Shown one piece after another: positions 7,529-15,724 of a DNA stretch of 64,000 nucleotides; positions within the stretch are counted from its first letter, which is position 1; each line of letters starts with the position of its first letter. The notes below the pieces were generated by a model. It ran no database searches. It worked only from the letters and a program-made list of their open reading frames with translations, and was not told where the DNA came from. A program made the translations under genes and the position numbers. Source of the stretch: UBA9676 sp963741615 (GTDB lineage Bacteria; Actinomycetota; Actinomycetes; Streptosporangiales; Streptosporangiaceae); contig CAVUIU010000019.1 in NCBI GenBank assembly GCA_963741615.1, positions 248,001 to 312,000 on the forward strand. The letters run 5' to 3'.

Positions 7529-8791
7529 TCAGGCCCGGTCGGTGACGGCATCGCGTACCGGGAGGCCCGGGTCGGCAAGCCGGCCGGGGTCGACCGCGGC
7601 GCCTGCCGCGATGACCCGGCGGCCCTGGAGCAGATCCCGTGGCCGTCCCACCGTGAGCACCGCGACCAGCCGTTCCCCGGTCCCGTTCCCGGCATCGCCA
7701 TCACCTGGCTGTGGTGCCGCCAGCCAGCACGCCCCCCACTCCCGGGCGGCCGGGTCCCCGCGCCAGATCAGCCGGTCGGCGCTGCTGTGATGCCCGGCGT
7801 ACTGGACCATCCGGCCGAACTGCTCCGACCAGAAGTACGGGACCGGGTCGTATATCTCGTCCCCGCCGAGGATGTTGGCCGCGACCACCGCCGGCGCGTG
7901 CAGCGCGCCGTCCCAGTGCTCAACCCGGAGCCGGCGGCCGTACCGGGCGGACAGGAAGGCCGCACAGTCACCCGCCGCGTACACCCCGGGAGCCGATGTG
8001 CGCAGTCGCTCATCCACCGCGACCCCGTTCTCCAGCTTCACCTGCGAGCCGGCCAGCCAGTCCACCTGCGGCCTGACCCCGACCGCGACGACGACCAGAT
8101 CGGCGGGCAGCCACCCTCCGCCCGGCAGAACGAGCCCTTCTTGCTCAACGGATTCAACTGGCTGGCCCAGCCGCAGGTCCACCCCGGCATCGGCATACCA
8201 GGGCACCGTCACCTGCCCCACCTCGTTCCCGAGCGCCCCGGCCAGCGGAGAGTTCGCCGCTTCCACGACGGTGACCACGCAGCCCCGCTGCCCGGCTGTG
8301 GTGGCGAGTTCGGCGCCGATCCACCCGGCCCCGACCACCGCCAGCCTGGTACCGGGCCGCAGCGCGTCCCGGATCGCCCGGGCATCGTCGAAGGTGCGCA
8401 GGAACTGCTGCCGACCGCTTCCCGGCAGGCTCACCGGGACGGCCCCGGTGGCCACCACCAGCGCATCGAACGGGTGCTCACCCCGGCCGGTCCGCAGTAC
8501 CCCCCCGCCCAGCCCGGTGGCAGCCTGACCGGGCCCGAAGTCGAGGCCGGTAGCCGCCTCCCCCAACCGGAGATCCAGCCCGAGCGCCACCGGATCGGCC
8601 GCCAGCGTGGTGTCGTCGAGCTGGCCGGTCATGAACTTCTTGGTCAGCGGGGGGCGATCATAGGGCGGCCGGAGCTCGGCCCCGACCATGGTGATCGCGC
8701 CCGGGTAGCCCCTGCCCCGCAGTTCTTCGGCCGCACGCAGCCCGGCCAGCCCCGCGCCAGCGATCACCACCCGCTCGATCCGCACGAGCAC
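7529..8791 (-). CDS. FAD-dependent pyridine nucleotide-disulfide oxidoreductase (ferredoxin/rubredoxin reductase type)
   Basis: Predicted NAD(P)H:ferredoxin-type reductase of 420 residues. The FAD-binding GxGxxG is VVIAGAGLAGLRAAEEL near residues 8-24, ATGAVP marks the middle of the FAD domain, VVGAGWIGAE is the NAD(P)H-binding glycine motif, and GVYAAGDCA is the second FAD motif. The C-terminal reductase domain ends with PYFWSEQFGRMVQYAG. There is no CxxC redox pair, so it is a BphA4/ferredoxin reductase-type enzyme. It separates the Rv2175c-like and PknL genes, which are adjacent in mycobacteria; its electron acceptor is unknown. Confidence 0.88.
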   Translation of the reverse strand: MLVRIERVVIAGAGLAGLRAAEELRGRGYPGAITMVGAELRPPYDRPPLTKKFMTGQLDDTTLAADPVALGLDLRLGEAATGLDFGPGQAATGLGGGVLRTGRGEHPFDALVVATGAVPVSLPGSGRQQFLRTFDDARAIRDALRPGTRLAVVGAGWIGAELATTAGQRGCVVTVVEAANSPLAGALGNEVGQVTVPWYADAGVDLRLGQPVESVEQEGLVLPGGGWLPADLVVVAVGVRPQVDWLAGSQVKLENGVAVDERLRTSAPGVYAAGDCAAFLSARYGRRLRVEHWDGALHAPAVVAANILGGDEIYDPVPYFWSEQFGRMVQYAGHHSSADRLIWRGDPAAREWGACWLAAPQPGDGDAGNGTGERLVAVLTVGRPRDLLQGRRVIAAGAAVDPGRLADPGLPVRDAVTDRA

Positions 8792-8917
8792 CTACGGTAG
8801 GCGAAACCCGGCGGCGCAGACGCGGGGCGCCGCCCGGCACGCCGCCGCGCCCTGGTCCCATCCGGTGACCAGCTGAGACCTTAACGGCGTTCGCAGGTTG
8901 AAATGCCCGGTCGCCCC

Positions 8918-8923
8918 TAGAAT
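8918..8923 (+). promoter_or_regulatory. -10 hexamer TAGAAT, leaderless kinase start
   Basis: TAGAAT ends 7 nt before the ATG at 8931, which selects this start over the upstream in-frame ATG at 8898. Confidence 0.65.
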
Positions 8924-8930
8924 CGAGCCG

Positions 8931-11099
8931 ATGGATACGACCCTCGCTCGCCCGCCCATCGGCCAGTTGCTCGATGGGCGCTACCGGGTCGAGTCCTTGA
9001 TCGCCCGTGGCGGCATGGCGACCGTGTACCTGGGCACCGACACCCGGCTCGACCGCACGGTCGCGCTCAAGATCATGCATGCGGAGCTTGCCAACGACGA
9101 GGATTTCGTCCGCCGGTTCGTCGGCGAGGCCCGGTCGGTCGCCCAGCTGTCACACCCGAACGTGGTCACCGTATTCGACCAGGGCGCGGATGGCCGCACC
9201 CTGTACCTGGCGATGGAGCACGTGCCCGGCCGGACGCTCCGCGACCTGCTGAACTCCCGCGGCCAGCTCAGCCCGCGTGAGGCGCTGGACATCATGGACG
9301 GGGTGCTGGCCGGTCTCGCCGCCGCCCACGACGCCGGGATCGCCCACCGCGACGTCAAGCCCGAGAACGTGCTCCTCACCGACTCCAGAGGGGTCAAGGT
9401 CGTCAACTTCGGGCTGGCCAGGCTGCTGGCCGGGGCGAGCCAGACCAAGAGCGGGATGCTCATCGGCACCGCCGCTTACCTGGCTCCGGAGCAGGTGTCC
9501 GGCGGGAAGGCCGACGTGCGCACCGATGTGTACGCGGCCGGCGTGATGCTCTACGAACTGCTCACCGGCGGCCAGCCACACACGGGCGAGACCCCGCTTG
9601 CGGTGGCACACAAGCATGTCAACGAGGTCGTCCCGCCGCCGTCGGCCGACGTGCCTGGCCTGCCGCCCGCGCTCGACACGCTCGTGGCCATGGCGACAAG
9701 CCGCGACCCCGAATTGCGCCCGGGCGACGCTGGACAGTTCCTGCGCGCGGTCTCCGGGGTCCGCCACAGCCTGCCGCTCACCGGGGCCCCTGCCGGGACC
9801 CTGGGGAGCGGCGGCTTTGCCGGAACCCCGGTGAGCGGCGGCTTTGCCGGAACCCCGGTGAGCGGCGGCTTTGCGGGAACCCCCGTGAGCGGGTTCCCGG
9901 CAGTCCCGGCGATGACCCCTGGTCCCGCCGACGATGACACGCCGCCGGCCGGGATGGCCATGCCGCCCGCCGGGCCCCCCACCCCGCCACACGCGGGGCA
10001 GGGCGCCTCCCCGGCAACGCCCGGTCACGACCTGATCCCCCGGATGGCGGCACCCGCACGGCAGTCCTACGGCCCGCCCGGTCCAGGCTCCGCGCCGGCC
10101 TCGGTCAGCTGGCAGTTCCAGCCGGAGCCACCCCGTCCCGGCACTCAGCACACGCTGATCGTCAGCAGTGGCGCCCCTGGCAGCGAGCTGCCGGTCCGGT
10201 ACGGCCCGCCCGAACCCCGGCTGCAGCGGCTGCTGTTCAGCCGCCGGCTCGGCTACGTCGCCGTCGCGCTCGCCGTGCTCCTCGTGGTGGGGGCGGCGAC
10301 ATGGTGGCTGGCGTCGGGCCGCTACACGACCGTCCCGAGAGTCGCCGGCATGACTCTGGCAGCCGCAAAGACGGAACTGAAGGGGGCGGGGTTCACCGTC
10401 GCCACCGGCGCCGCACAGCTGGACAACCAGGTCGCCAAGGGCCATGTGATCCGCTCGCTCCCGGCCGTGGGGCAAAGGGTGGGCAAGGGCGGCCAGATCA
10501 CGCTGATCCCATCGGCTGGCCCTCACCTGATCCACATGCCGCAGGTGACCGGGCTGACCCTGCCCGCCGCGCAGGCCCTGCTCCGCCACGCGGGGCTGAC
10601 GCCGGGCTCGGTGAGAAAAGACCCGTCCGGCACCATCGCCGCCGACATCGTCGTCAGCACCAATCCCGCCGCCGGGGGCCTGTGGCCGCAACCGCGGCCG
10701 GTGACGCTGGTGGTCAGCGCGGGGCCGCCGGTGCCCGATTTCGTCGGCCAGCCACAAGCGGTTGCTGAGCAGTGGGCACAGGCCAACGGCGTTTCGCTCG
10801 ACGAGGTCAGCGCCAGCAAGAGCGATGCGCCCGCAGGCACGATCACCCACCAGTCGCCCCCGCCGGGCAGCGAGTTCAGCAAGGGCCAGGTCATCATCAT
10901 CGCGATCTCGGCCGGGCCACCGCAGGTGGCGATCCCCAACGTAAACGGGATGCAGGTCCAGCGGGCCACACATGTCCTGGAGGGACTGGGCTTCTCGGTC
11001 AATGTCAACCGGGTCGGGCCGCTGCGCACCGTCTTCAACTACAGCCCGAACGGCCAGGCGCCGAAGGGAACGACCATCACGCTCTGGGTCGGGCTGTAA
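8931..11099 (+). CDS. pknL: PknL-type Ser/Thr protein kinase with four PASTA domains; DFG replaced by NFG
   Basis: Membrane kinase of 722 residues. The kinase domain (about 18-285) has the glycine loop ARGGMATVY (25-33), VALK with K47, E66, the HRDVKPEN loop (139-146) and GTAAYLAPEQ. The metal-binding DFG is N159-F-G (AAC at 9405-9407), so the Mg-binding Asp is missing. A Pro/Gly-rich linker contains three 9-residue repeats. One membrane helix (about RLGYVAVALAVLLVVGAATW) precedes four extracellular PASTA repeats that would bind peptidoglycan or lipid II. The gene position matches Rv2176 pknL. With Asn in DFG, catalysis may be weak or absent, or the protein may act as a pseudokinase sensor. 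Confidence 0.93.
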   Translation: MDTTLARPPIGQLLDGRYRVESLIARGGMATVYLGTDTRLDRTVALKIMHAELANDEDFVRRFVGEARSVAQLSHPNVVTVFDQGADGRTLYLAMEHVPGRTLRDLLNSRGQLSPREALDIMDGVLAGLAAAHDAGIAHRDVKPENVLLTDSRGVKVVNFGLARLLAGASQTKSGMLIGTAAYLAPEQVSGGKADVRTDVYAAGVMLYELLTGGQPHTGETPLAVAHKHVNEVVPPPSADVPGLPPALDTLVAMATSRDPELRPGDAGQFLRAVSGVRHSLPLTGAPAGTLGSGGFAGTPVSGGFAGTPVSGGFAGTPVSGFPAVPAMTPGPADDDTPPAGMAMPPAGPPTPPHAGQGASPATPGHDLIPRMAAPARQSYGPPGPGSAPASVSWQFQPEPPRPGTQHTLIVSSGAPGSELPVRYGPPEPRLQRLLFSRRLGYVAVALAVLLVVGAATWWLASGRYTTVPRVAGMTLAAAKTELKGAGFTVATGAAQLDNQVAKGHVIRSLPAVGQRVGKGGQITLIPSAGPHLIHMPQVTGLTLPAAQALLRHAGLTPGSVRKDPSGTIAADIVVSTNPAAGGLWPQPRPVTLVVSAGPPVPDFVGQPQAVAEQWAQANGVSLDEVSASKSDAPAGTITHQSPPPGSEFSKGQVIIIAISAGPPQVAIPNVNGMQVQRATHVLEGLGFSVNVNRVGPLRTVFNYSPNGQAPKGTTITLWVGL
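9807..9887 (+). repeat. 27-bp tandem repeat, three copies, in the kinase linker
   Basis: Three nearly identical 27-bp units encode SGGFAGTPV-type repeats in the cytoplasmic juxtamembrane linker. The third copy differs at two positions. Confidence 0.9.
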
Positions 11100-11122
11100 G
11101 CCCACCGGCAGCAGGCCCATGC

Positions 11123-11222
11123 GGTGACCCGCCGGCGTGCCGGTGACCCGCCAGCGTGCCAGTGACCCCCGCCACCGTGCCAGTGACCCCCGCCACCGTG
11201 CCGGTGACCCCGCCAGCATGCC
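11123..11222. repeat. Five 19-21-bp tandem repeats between convergent genes
   Basis: Units of the form gGTGACCCcCGCCAnCGTGCC follow one another right after the kinase stop. They lie between the ends of the convergent kinase and glycosyltransferase genes. A role in transcription termination is possible but not shown. Confidence 0.8.
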
Positions 11223-11258
11223 GACGCCGCCATCCTGCCCGTCCCGGCGAGGGGCTGA

Positions 11259-13019
11259 TCAGGTGGTCTGGGTGCCGGCTCCCCCAGGTGGCACGGCCTC
11301 TGGGCCCGGCCCGGGTGGCGTGACCTCTGCGCCCGGCCCGGGTGGCCCGGCCTCTGCGCCCGCGCCCGGCCCGGCGGTGGCCTGCCCGTTCGGCCCGGCC
11401 GGCTCGGGGACCTGTGCGGCTGGCCCGGCGGCCGGCGCGGCGCCGCCGACTGTGGCTGATGCCCCCGCCGTGGTCACCTCGGCGGGCACCGCTTCCCTGT
11501 CCTGCCTGCGGAACGCGAGTGCGGCGGCCATGCACGCCAGCGGAACCGCCGGGATCACGTACCGGTAGGTGTACTCGTGTTCGGCGGTCGGCAGCACGAT
11601 GAGGATCGCCGCCGAGACCCAGAGGAACACCGCGGCCGGCGATCTGCGGCGCGGGATCACGATCCCGACCAGGCCGACCAGGACGATCAGCCCGAACAGC
11701 GGGCCGGGCAGGAAGAGCACGTGCTGGTACTCGTTCATGACGGTGATGTACGGGCGCACCAGCCGCGTCCCGAAGTGGTAGCCCAGGTACGACGAGACGC
11801 CCTGGGTGCTGCCGGTGTACGCCTCGATCGACCCGATCGCGTACGCCAGGTCGGGCCGGGACAGGGTGGACGAACTCGTCGGGATCACCGGGAATCGCAG
11901 CGTGCTGTCGGTCTTGAGGAACGGCGTGAGGCTCTCCGCACCGATCGTGCTGGCGTACGCGAGCGGCTGGGCCTCGATGGCCTTGATGGCGAAGCGCAGC
12001 GCCCTGGTGTTGTTGGCCAGGGTGAACGCGGCGGTGTCCGGGACGAACCCGCTGGTGGTGTTCTTCCACGCCCAGGTCCGGTGGTTCCACAGGTACCGCT
12101 TGGGCTGGCGGCGCAGGGCAGGGTCGGCGGCGGCCAGCGGCCCGGGCTGGGCGGTCGGGCACAATGCCTGCAGGTCCGGCGGTGGCTTGATGACCGCGCA
12201 GTTGGCGAAGGACATCGTCCGCGACCACAGGAAGAGCCCGTTGCTGTTGGTCATGTTGAAGGTGCCATGCACAGCCGCGAACCAGCCCATGTAGCCCAGA
12301 ACCGGCGCCAGGCCGGCCACCAGGGCAGCGGCCGCCCGGCGCCAGCCCACCCGCCGGATGAGCAGGTAGACCGGTATCAGCAGGACGAGCGGCAGGACGG
12401 TGGGGCGGATGATCGTGGAGACGCCCATCATCAGGCCCGCCGTCGCCGAGCGCCACAGCGACGGCGACTCGCGGAACAGCAGCACCGCGAACGACCCGAT
12501 CATCAGCACCATGGCCAGCAGGTCAGCCATGATCAGGTGCTCGACCATGATCTGTTCCGGATCGAAAAGCACCGGCGCGGCGACCAGCGTCGCCCCCCAG
12601 GCGGGAAGGCGGTAATGCCGCATCAGCGCATACACCAGCGTGGCCACGACCAGGCCGAGAATGTGCTGCACGGCGACCACGAGGGTGAGCGACTGGAACG
12701 GCCGCAACAGCCACAGGAACAGGGAGTAACCGCTGGGATTGACCACATTCGGCGACAGGTGGACAGCGCCCCACAAGTAGTCGAATGTGTCCAGCCGGAA
12801 CAGCGTCGCGGGCCGGTAGCCGAGCATCGCCACCAGCCGGGGAAGCACCGCGGCCACCAGGGCCAGTGAGAACAGCCAATGGCGGCGGAGCAGGCCGGAA
12901 AGGAAGGCCGGGCTGGGATGCCAGCGGCGGGGTGCCCGCGGCTGCGGAGGTTCGGCGGCCGACTGGCTTCCGCCGGTGCCCTCCGGTCCCTGGCCGAGAT
13001 CTTCCTTAACCGTCGTCAC
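11259..13019 (-). CDS. Polytopic GT-C family glycosyltransferase (GT39/ArnT-like)
   Basis: Predicted membrane sugar transferase using a lipid-linked donor. The 586-residue protein has about ten hydrophobic helices from residue 45 to 500. The first extracytoplasmic loop carries an acidic motif in FRLDTFDYLW, the usual catalytic site of GT-C enzymes. The final ~90 residues are Pro/Gly/Ala low complexity. In mycobacteria a mannosyltransferase (mptA, Rv2174) sits nearby, but sequence identity with it cannot be judged by eye, so the sugar and acceptor are left open. Start is GTG at 13017-13019. Confidence 0.75.
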   Translation of the reverse strand: MTTVKEDLGQGPEGTGGSQSAAEPPQPRAPRRWHPSPAFLSGLLRRHWLFSLALVAAVLPRLVAMLGYRPATLFRLDTFDYLWGAVHLSPNVVNPSGYSLFLWLLRPFQSLTLVVAVQHILGLVVATLVYALMRHYRLPAWGATLVAAPVLFDPEQIMVEHLIMADLLAMVLMIGSFAVLLFRESPSLWRSATAGLMMGVSTIIRPTVLPLVLLIPVYLLIRRVGWRRAAAALVAGLAPVLGYMGWFAAVHGTFNMTNSNGLFLWSRTMSFANCAVIKPPPDLQALCPTAQPGPLAAADPALRRQPKRYLWNHRTWAWKNTTSGFVPDTAAFTLANNTRALRFAIKAIEAQPLAYASTIGAESLTPFLKTDSTLRFPVIPTSSSTLSRPDLAYAIGSIEAYTGSTQGVSSYLGYHFGTRLVRPYITVMNEYQHVLFLPGPLFGLIVLVGLVGIVIPRRRSPAAVFLWVSAAILIVLPTAEHEYTYRYVIPAVPLACMAAALAFRRQDREAVPAEVTTAGASATVGGAAPAAGPAAQVPEPAGPNGQATAGPGAGAEAGPPGPGAEVTPPGPGPEAVPPGGAGTQTT

Positions 13020-13539
13020 CCTGTCTCCTTCGCGCCGCTCAGCCCGGAGCCTGACGCATCAGCCGGGGCACCGCGCCCGGCTCTGCCTGCGGATGTTGCC
13101 GACGCCATCTTCTGGCGCACCCGGCTGCTGCCACCGCGGCCCGGGGGAACGAACGTGAAGACAGAACTGAAACCGCTCCAGAACATGCCTGTGACATTCC
13201 TTGCTGGCTGCTGAACGCAGTACGCCCTCATCCCACGAGCCCCGCCACCCGGGCCCCGCCACACGGGCGCCTGGCCCAGGACCGGACCACCGGCGAACCC
13301 GCCGAGTCGTCGAGTGATCTGTGCCGTGCAAAGTTACCGTACCCGGCGATGACACCCACACATACTCAATCAGCCAAACGACACACCAGCCCGCACATAT
13401 TGTGATCACATAACTACACATTGCACTTGCGCGCGCGTACGCCCTGGCAGCGAAGCGGGACAGCGTGCCCGCGATGGGGAATGCGCGGCGAATTGGCGGC
13501 CTGCGAAAGGGCGCCCGGCATGCTCTAGGCTCTGGGCTC
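13020..13539. other. 520-bp divergent intergenic region, AT-richer around 13320-13430
   Basis: No coding sequence is supported. The segment 13320-13430 is clearly poorer in GC than its surroundings and holds the perfect 10-bp palindrome TGTGATCACA at 13401-13410. It lacks the six-base spacer of a CRP site. Promoters for the divergent glycosyltransferase and endonuclease IV genes should be here. Confidence 0.5.
13526..13531 (+). promoter_or_regulatory. -10 hexamer TAGGCT, leaderless nfo start
   Basis: TAGGCT ends 8 nt before the GTG at 13540, which supports this start rather than the longer upstream reading. Confidence 0.55.
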
Positions 13540-14454
13540 GTGCCAACGCAGACACCTAGCCGGCCGGTCGGTGCCCACGTGCCGGTGACCAGGGGGCTCG
13601 CGACCGGCGCACTCGGGTACGCGGCCCAGGCCGGTGCCGAGACGATCCAGGTGTTCGTCTCCAACCCCCGCGGCTGGGCGCCGTCGGCCGGGGACGCGGG
13701 GCAGGACGCGGCTTTCCGTGATCAGGTGGCCAGCACCGGGATGCGGGTCTTCGTGCACGCCCCCTACCTGATCAACCTGGGATCGCCGGACCCGGTGACC
13801 CGGCGGCGGTCGGCCGCGTCGCTGGCACACTCGCTGCAGCGCGGCCGCGCGATCGGTGCGCTTGGCGTCGTCGTCCACACCGGCTCGGCGGTACGCGCCA
13901 GCCGTGCAGAGGGCCTGCGGCACATGCGGGCATGCCTGCTGCCCCTGCTCGACTCGCTCGGCGATGACGGACCGGAACTCCTGCTTGAGCCGACGGCGGG
14001 CCAGGGCCAGGTGCTCTGCTCCGCCGCCGGGGACCTCGGGCCGTATCTGGACGCCCTGGACTGGCATCCGCGTGCGGGGCTGTGCCTGGACACCTGCCAC
14101 GCGTTCGCGGCCGGCCACGACCTGGCCGCCCGGGGCGGGGCGGCCCTGCTCATCGACACCGTGATGGCGATCGTGGGACAGCGCCCAGGCGGAGTCAGCC
14201 GGCTGCGCCTGATCCACGCCAACGACTCGAAGGACGGCTGCGGGTCGCACCGCGACCGGCACGCGAACATCGGGGCCGGCCAGATGGGGGCCGCGCCCTT
14301 CGCTGGCCTGCTGCGCCATCCGGCGACCTGGGGGGTGCCCTTCATCGTCGAGACCCCCGGCCCGCGCGATGCGGTGGCCGCGGACGTGGCCACCCTGAAG
14401 GCACTGCGCGCGAAGGGCCATCCTTCCCGCCCCCGCACCGCCGGGATGCGGTAG
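13540..14454 (+). CDS. nfo: Endonuclease IV, AP endonuclease family 2
   Basis: Zinc enzyme that cuts 5' of abasic sites in base-excision repair. The 304-residue TIM-barrel protein starts at GTG 13540. Family motifs in order: GAHVPV at the first metal-ligand His, VFVHAPYLINL, VVHTGS, LLLEPTAGQG (LENTAG in most members, so Asn is Pro here), LCLDTCHAFAAGHD, and HANDSKDGCGSHRDRHANIGAGQMG, all in the expected order. The stop codon TAG is itself the first part of the -10 element of the downstream aromatic leader, so the two units are tightly packed but separately transcribed. Confidence 0.92.
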   Translation: MPTQTPSRPVGAHVPVTRGLATGALGYAAQAGAETIQVFVSNPRGWAPSAGDAGQDAAFRDQVASTGMRVFVHAPYLINLGSPDPVTRRRSAASLAHSLQRGRAIGALGVVVHTGSAVRASRAEGLRHMRACLLPLLDSLGDDGPELLLEPTAGQGQVLCSAAGDLGPYLDALDWHPRAGLCLDTCHAFAAGHDLAARGGAALLIDTVMAIVGQRPGGVSRLRLIHANDSKDGCGSHRDRHANIGAGQMGAAPFAGLLRHPATWGVPFIVETPGPRDAVAADVATLKALRAKGHPSRPRTAGMR

Positions 14455-14457
14455 GCT
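14452..14457 (+). promoter_or_regulatory. -10 hexamer TAGGCT of the aro leader, overlapping the nfo stop
   Basis: TAGGCT begins with the nfo stop codon and ends 7 nt before the leader GTG at 14465. The leader transcript would start at or next to the GTG. Confidence 0.6.
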
Positions 14458-14464
14458 GCGTTCC

Positions 14465-14539
14465 GTGCGTGAGCAGTTCTGGTTTTGGTATGGCTACCGG
14501 CCCGGTACCCGGACGGTCGCCCGCCAGGCCCTGCGCTGA
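14465..14539 (+). CDS. 24-residue aromatic leader peptide of the DAHP synthase gene
   Basis: A GTG-started reading frame begins MREQ and continues FWFWYGY, six aromatic residues within seven codons (TTC TGG TTT TGG TAT GGC TAC, 14477-14497), then RPGTRTVARQALR and a TGA. It precedes a DAHP synthase gene, the first step of Phe, Tyr and Trp synthesis, and is followed by a 15-bp hairpin. This is the classic layout of ribosome-mediated attenuation responding to charged tRNA-Phe, -Trp and -Tyr. The peptide itself needs no function. I recall a comparable aroF leader reported in Corynebacterium, not checked here. Confidence 0.88.
   Translation: MREQFWFWYGYRPGTRTVARQALR
14497..14505 (+). promoter_or_regulatory. 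Antiterminator segment of the aro attenuator
   Basis: CCGGCCCGG is exactly complementary to CCGGGCCGG at 14563-14571 in the 5' arm and loop of the terminator hairpin. It starts at the last base of the final aromatic codon. A ribosome stalled on the Trp/Phe codons would leave it free to pair and open the hairpin; one that finishes the leader would let the hairpin form. Confidence 0.65.
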
Positions 14540-14554
14540 CGCGAGACGACTTGA

Positions 14555-14588
14555 AAGGAGCCCCGGGCCGGAAGGCCCGGGGCTCCTT
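14555..14588 (+). terminator. Attenuator hairpin before DAHP synthase
   Basis: AAGGAGCCCCGGGCC pairs perfectly with GGCCCGGGGCTCCTT across a GGAA tetraloop, a 15-bp stem. It begins 16 nt after the leader stop and ends 45 nt before the aroF start. A short U-rich tract (TTGTTG) follows. Confidence 0.85.
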
Positions 14589-14633
14589 GTTGTGAACGGG
14601 CGGCAGTTACGTGACGGGCGACAGGAGGACCCG

Positions 14634-15707
14634 ATGGTCGTGGTGATGGCCCCGGAGGCCACCCAGGAGGATGTGAACACGATCGTTGATCTCGTGCGCA
14701 CGGCGGGCGGGGATGCCTTCGTCAGCCGTGGCGTTTCCCGCACGATCGTGGGACTGGTCGGCGACGTCGACGAGTTCGGCGGGCTCAACCTGCGCAGCCG
14801 CAGCGGCGTGCTCGACGTGGTCCGGATCTCCGTCCCGTACAAGCTCATCAGCAGGGAGCACCACCCCGACCGGTCGGTGATCAGGGTCGGCGGCGTGCCC
14901 ATCGGCCCGGACACGCTCACCGTGATCGCCGGCCCGTGCGCGGTGGAGACGCCCGAGCAGACCCTCACCGCCGCCAGGATGGCCAAGGCGGCCGGGGCCT
15001 CGCTGCTGCGCGGCGGCGCCTTCAAGCCGCGCACCTCCCCGTACGCATACCAGGGGCTCGGCGAGGCGGGCCTGAAGATCCTGGCCGACGTGCGCGCCGA
15101 GACCGGACTGCCCGTGGTGACCGAGGTGATCGACCCGGCCAGTGTCGAGCTGGTCTCGTCCTACGCCGACATGCTCCAGGTCGGGACCCGGAACATGCAG
15201 AACTTCGCGCTCCTGCAGGCGGTGGGGGCGGCGGCGAAACCAGTCCTGCTCAAGCGGGGCATGAGCGCCACCATCGAGGAATGGCTGATGGCCGCGGAAT
15301 ACATCGCCCAGCGCGGCAACCTCGACATCGTGCTGTGCGAGCGGGGCATCCGCACCTTCGAGACCGCCACCCGCAACACGCTCGACATCAGTGCCGTGCC
15401 GGTCGCGCAGCGGCTGTCACACCTGCCGGTGATCGTGGATCCGTCCCATTCGGGCGGGCGGCGGGATCTCGTCCTGCCGCTCACCAGGGCGGCGATCGCG
15501 GTCGGGGCCGACGGCGTCATCGTGGACATCCACCCGGAGCCGAAGATGGCGCTCTGTGACGGTGACCAGGCACTGGTGGACTCCGACATCCGCGAGATCG
15601 CGAGCATCGCCGCACATCTGTCGCCGCTGATGGGCCGCACCCTCACCCCGGCACCGGAAACCGGCGCCGCGGCGCGGCGCGAAAGCGAGCCCGCCCCCGT
15701 CGGCTGA
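14634..15707 (+). CDS. aroF: 3-deoxy-7-phosphoheptulonate (DAHP) synthase, type I beta
   Basis: Condenses PEP and erythrose 4-phosphate, the entry to aromatic amino acid synthesis. The 357-residue protein has an N-terminal ferredoxin-like regulatory domain (about 1-85, MVVVMAPEATQED to DVVRISVPYKLISRE) followed by the KDO8P/DAHP barrel with IAGPCAVE, RGGAFKPRTSPY, VGTRNMQNF, LKRGMS, CERGIRTFE and DPSHSGGRR. Start is ATG 14634 with AGGAGG at 14622-14627. It lies downstream of an aromatic leader peptide and hairpin, so its transcription is likely attenuated when aromatic aminoacyl-tRNAs are plentiful. The C-terminal ~25 residues are a variable tail. Confidence 0.95.
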   Translation: MVVVMAPEATQEDVNTIVDLVRTAGGDAFVSRGVSRTIVGLVGDVDEFGGLNLRSRSGVLDVVRISVPYKLISREHHPDRSVIRVGGVPIGPDTLTVIAGPCAVETPEQTLTAARMAKAAGASLLRGGAFKPRTSPYAYQGLGEAGLKILADVRAETGLPVVTEVIDPASVELVSSYADMLQVGTRNMQNFALLQAVGAAAKPVLLKRGMSATIEEWLMAAEYIAQRGNLDIVLCERGIRTFETATRNTLDISAVPVAQRLSHLPVIVDPSHSGGRRDLVLPLTRAAIAVGADGVIVDIHPEPKMALCDGDQALVDSDIREIASIAAHLSPLMGRTLTPAPETGAAARRESEPAPVG

Positions 15708-15724
15708 GGCCGGGCCGCGCCTGG

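Noticed and set aside
13401..13410. TGTGATCACA as a CRP/cAMP receptor site
   Set aside because: The half sites are adjacent with no six-base spacer, so it does not match the CRP consensus.
13059..13664. A 201-codon minus-strand frame across the 13-kb intergenic region
   Set aside because: It overlaps the nfo start, has Arg/Pro/Gly-biased composition typical of antisense frames in GC-rich DNA, and no recognisable motif.
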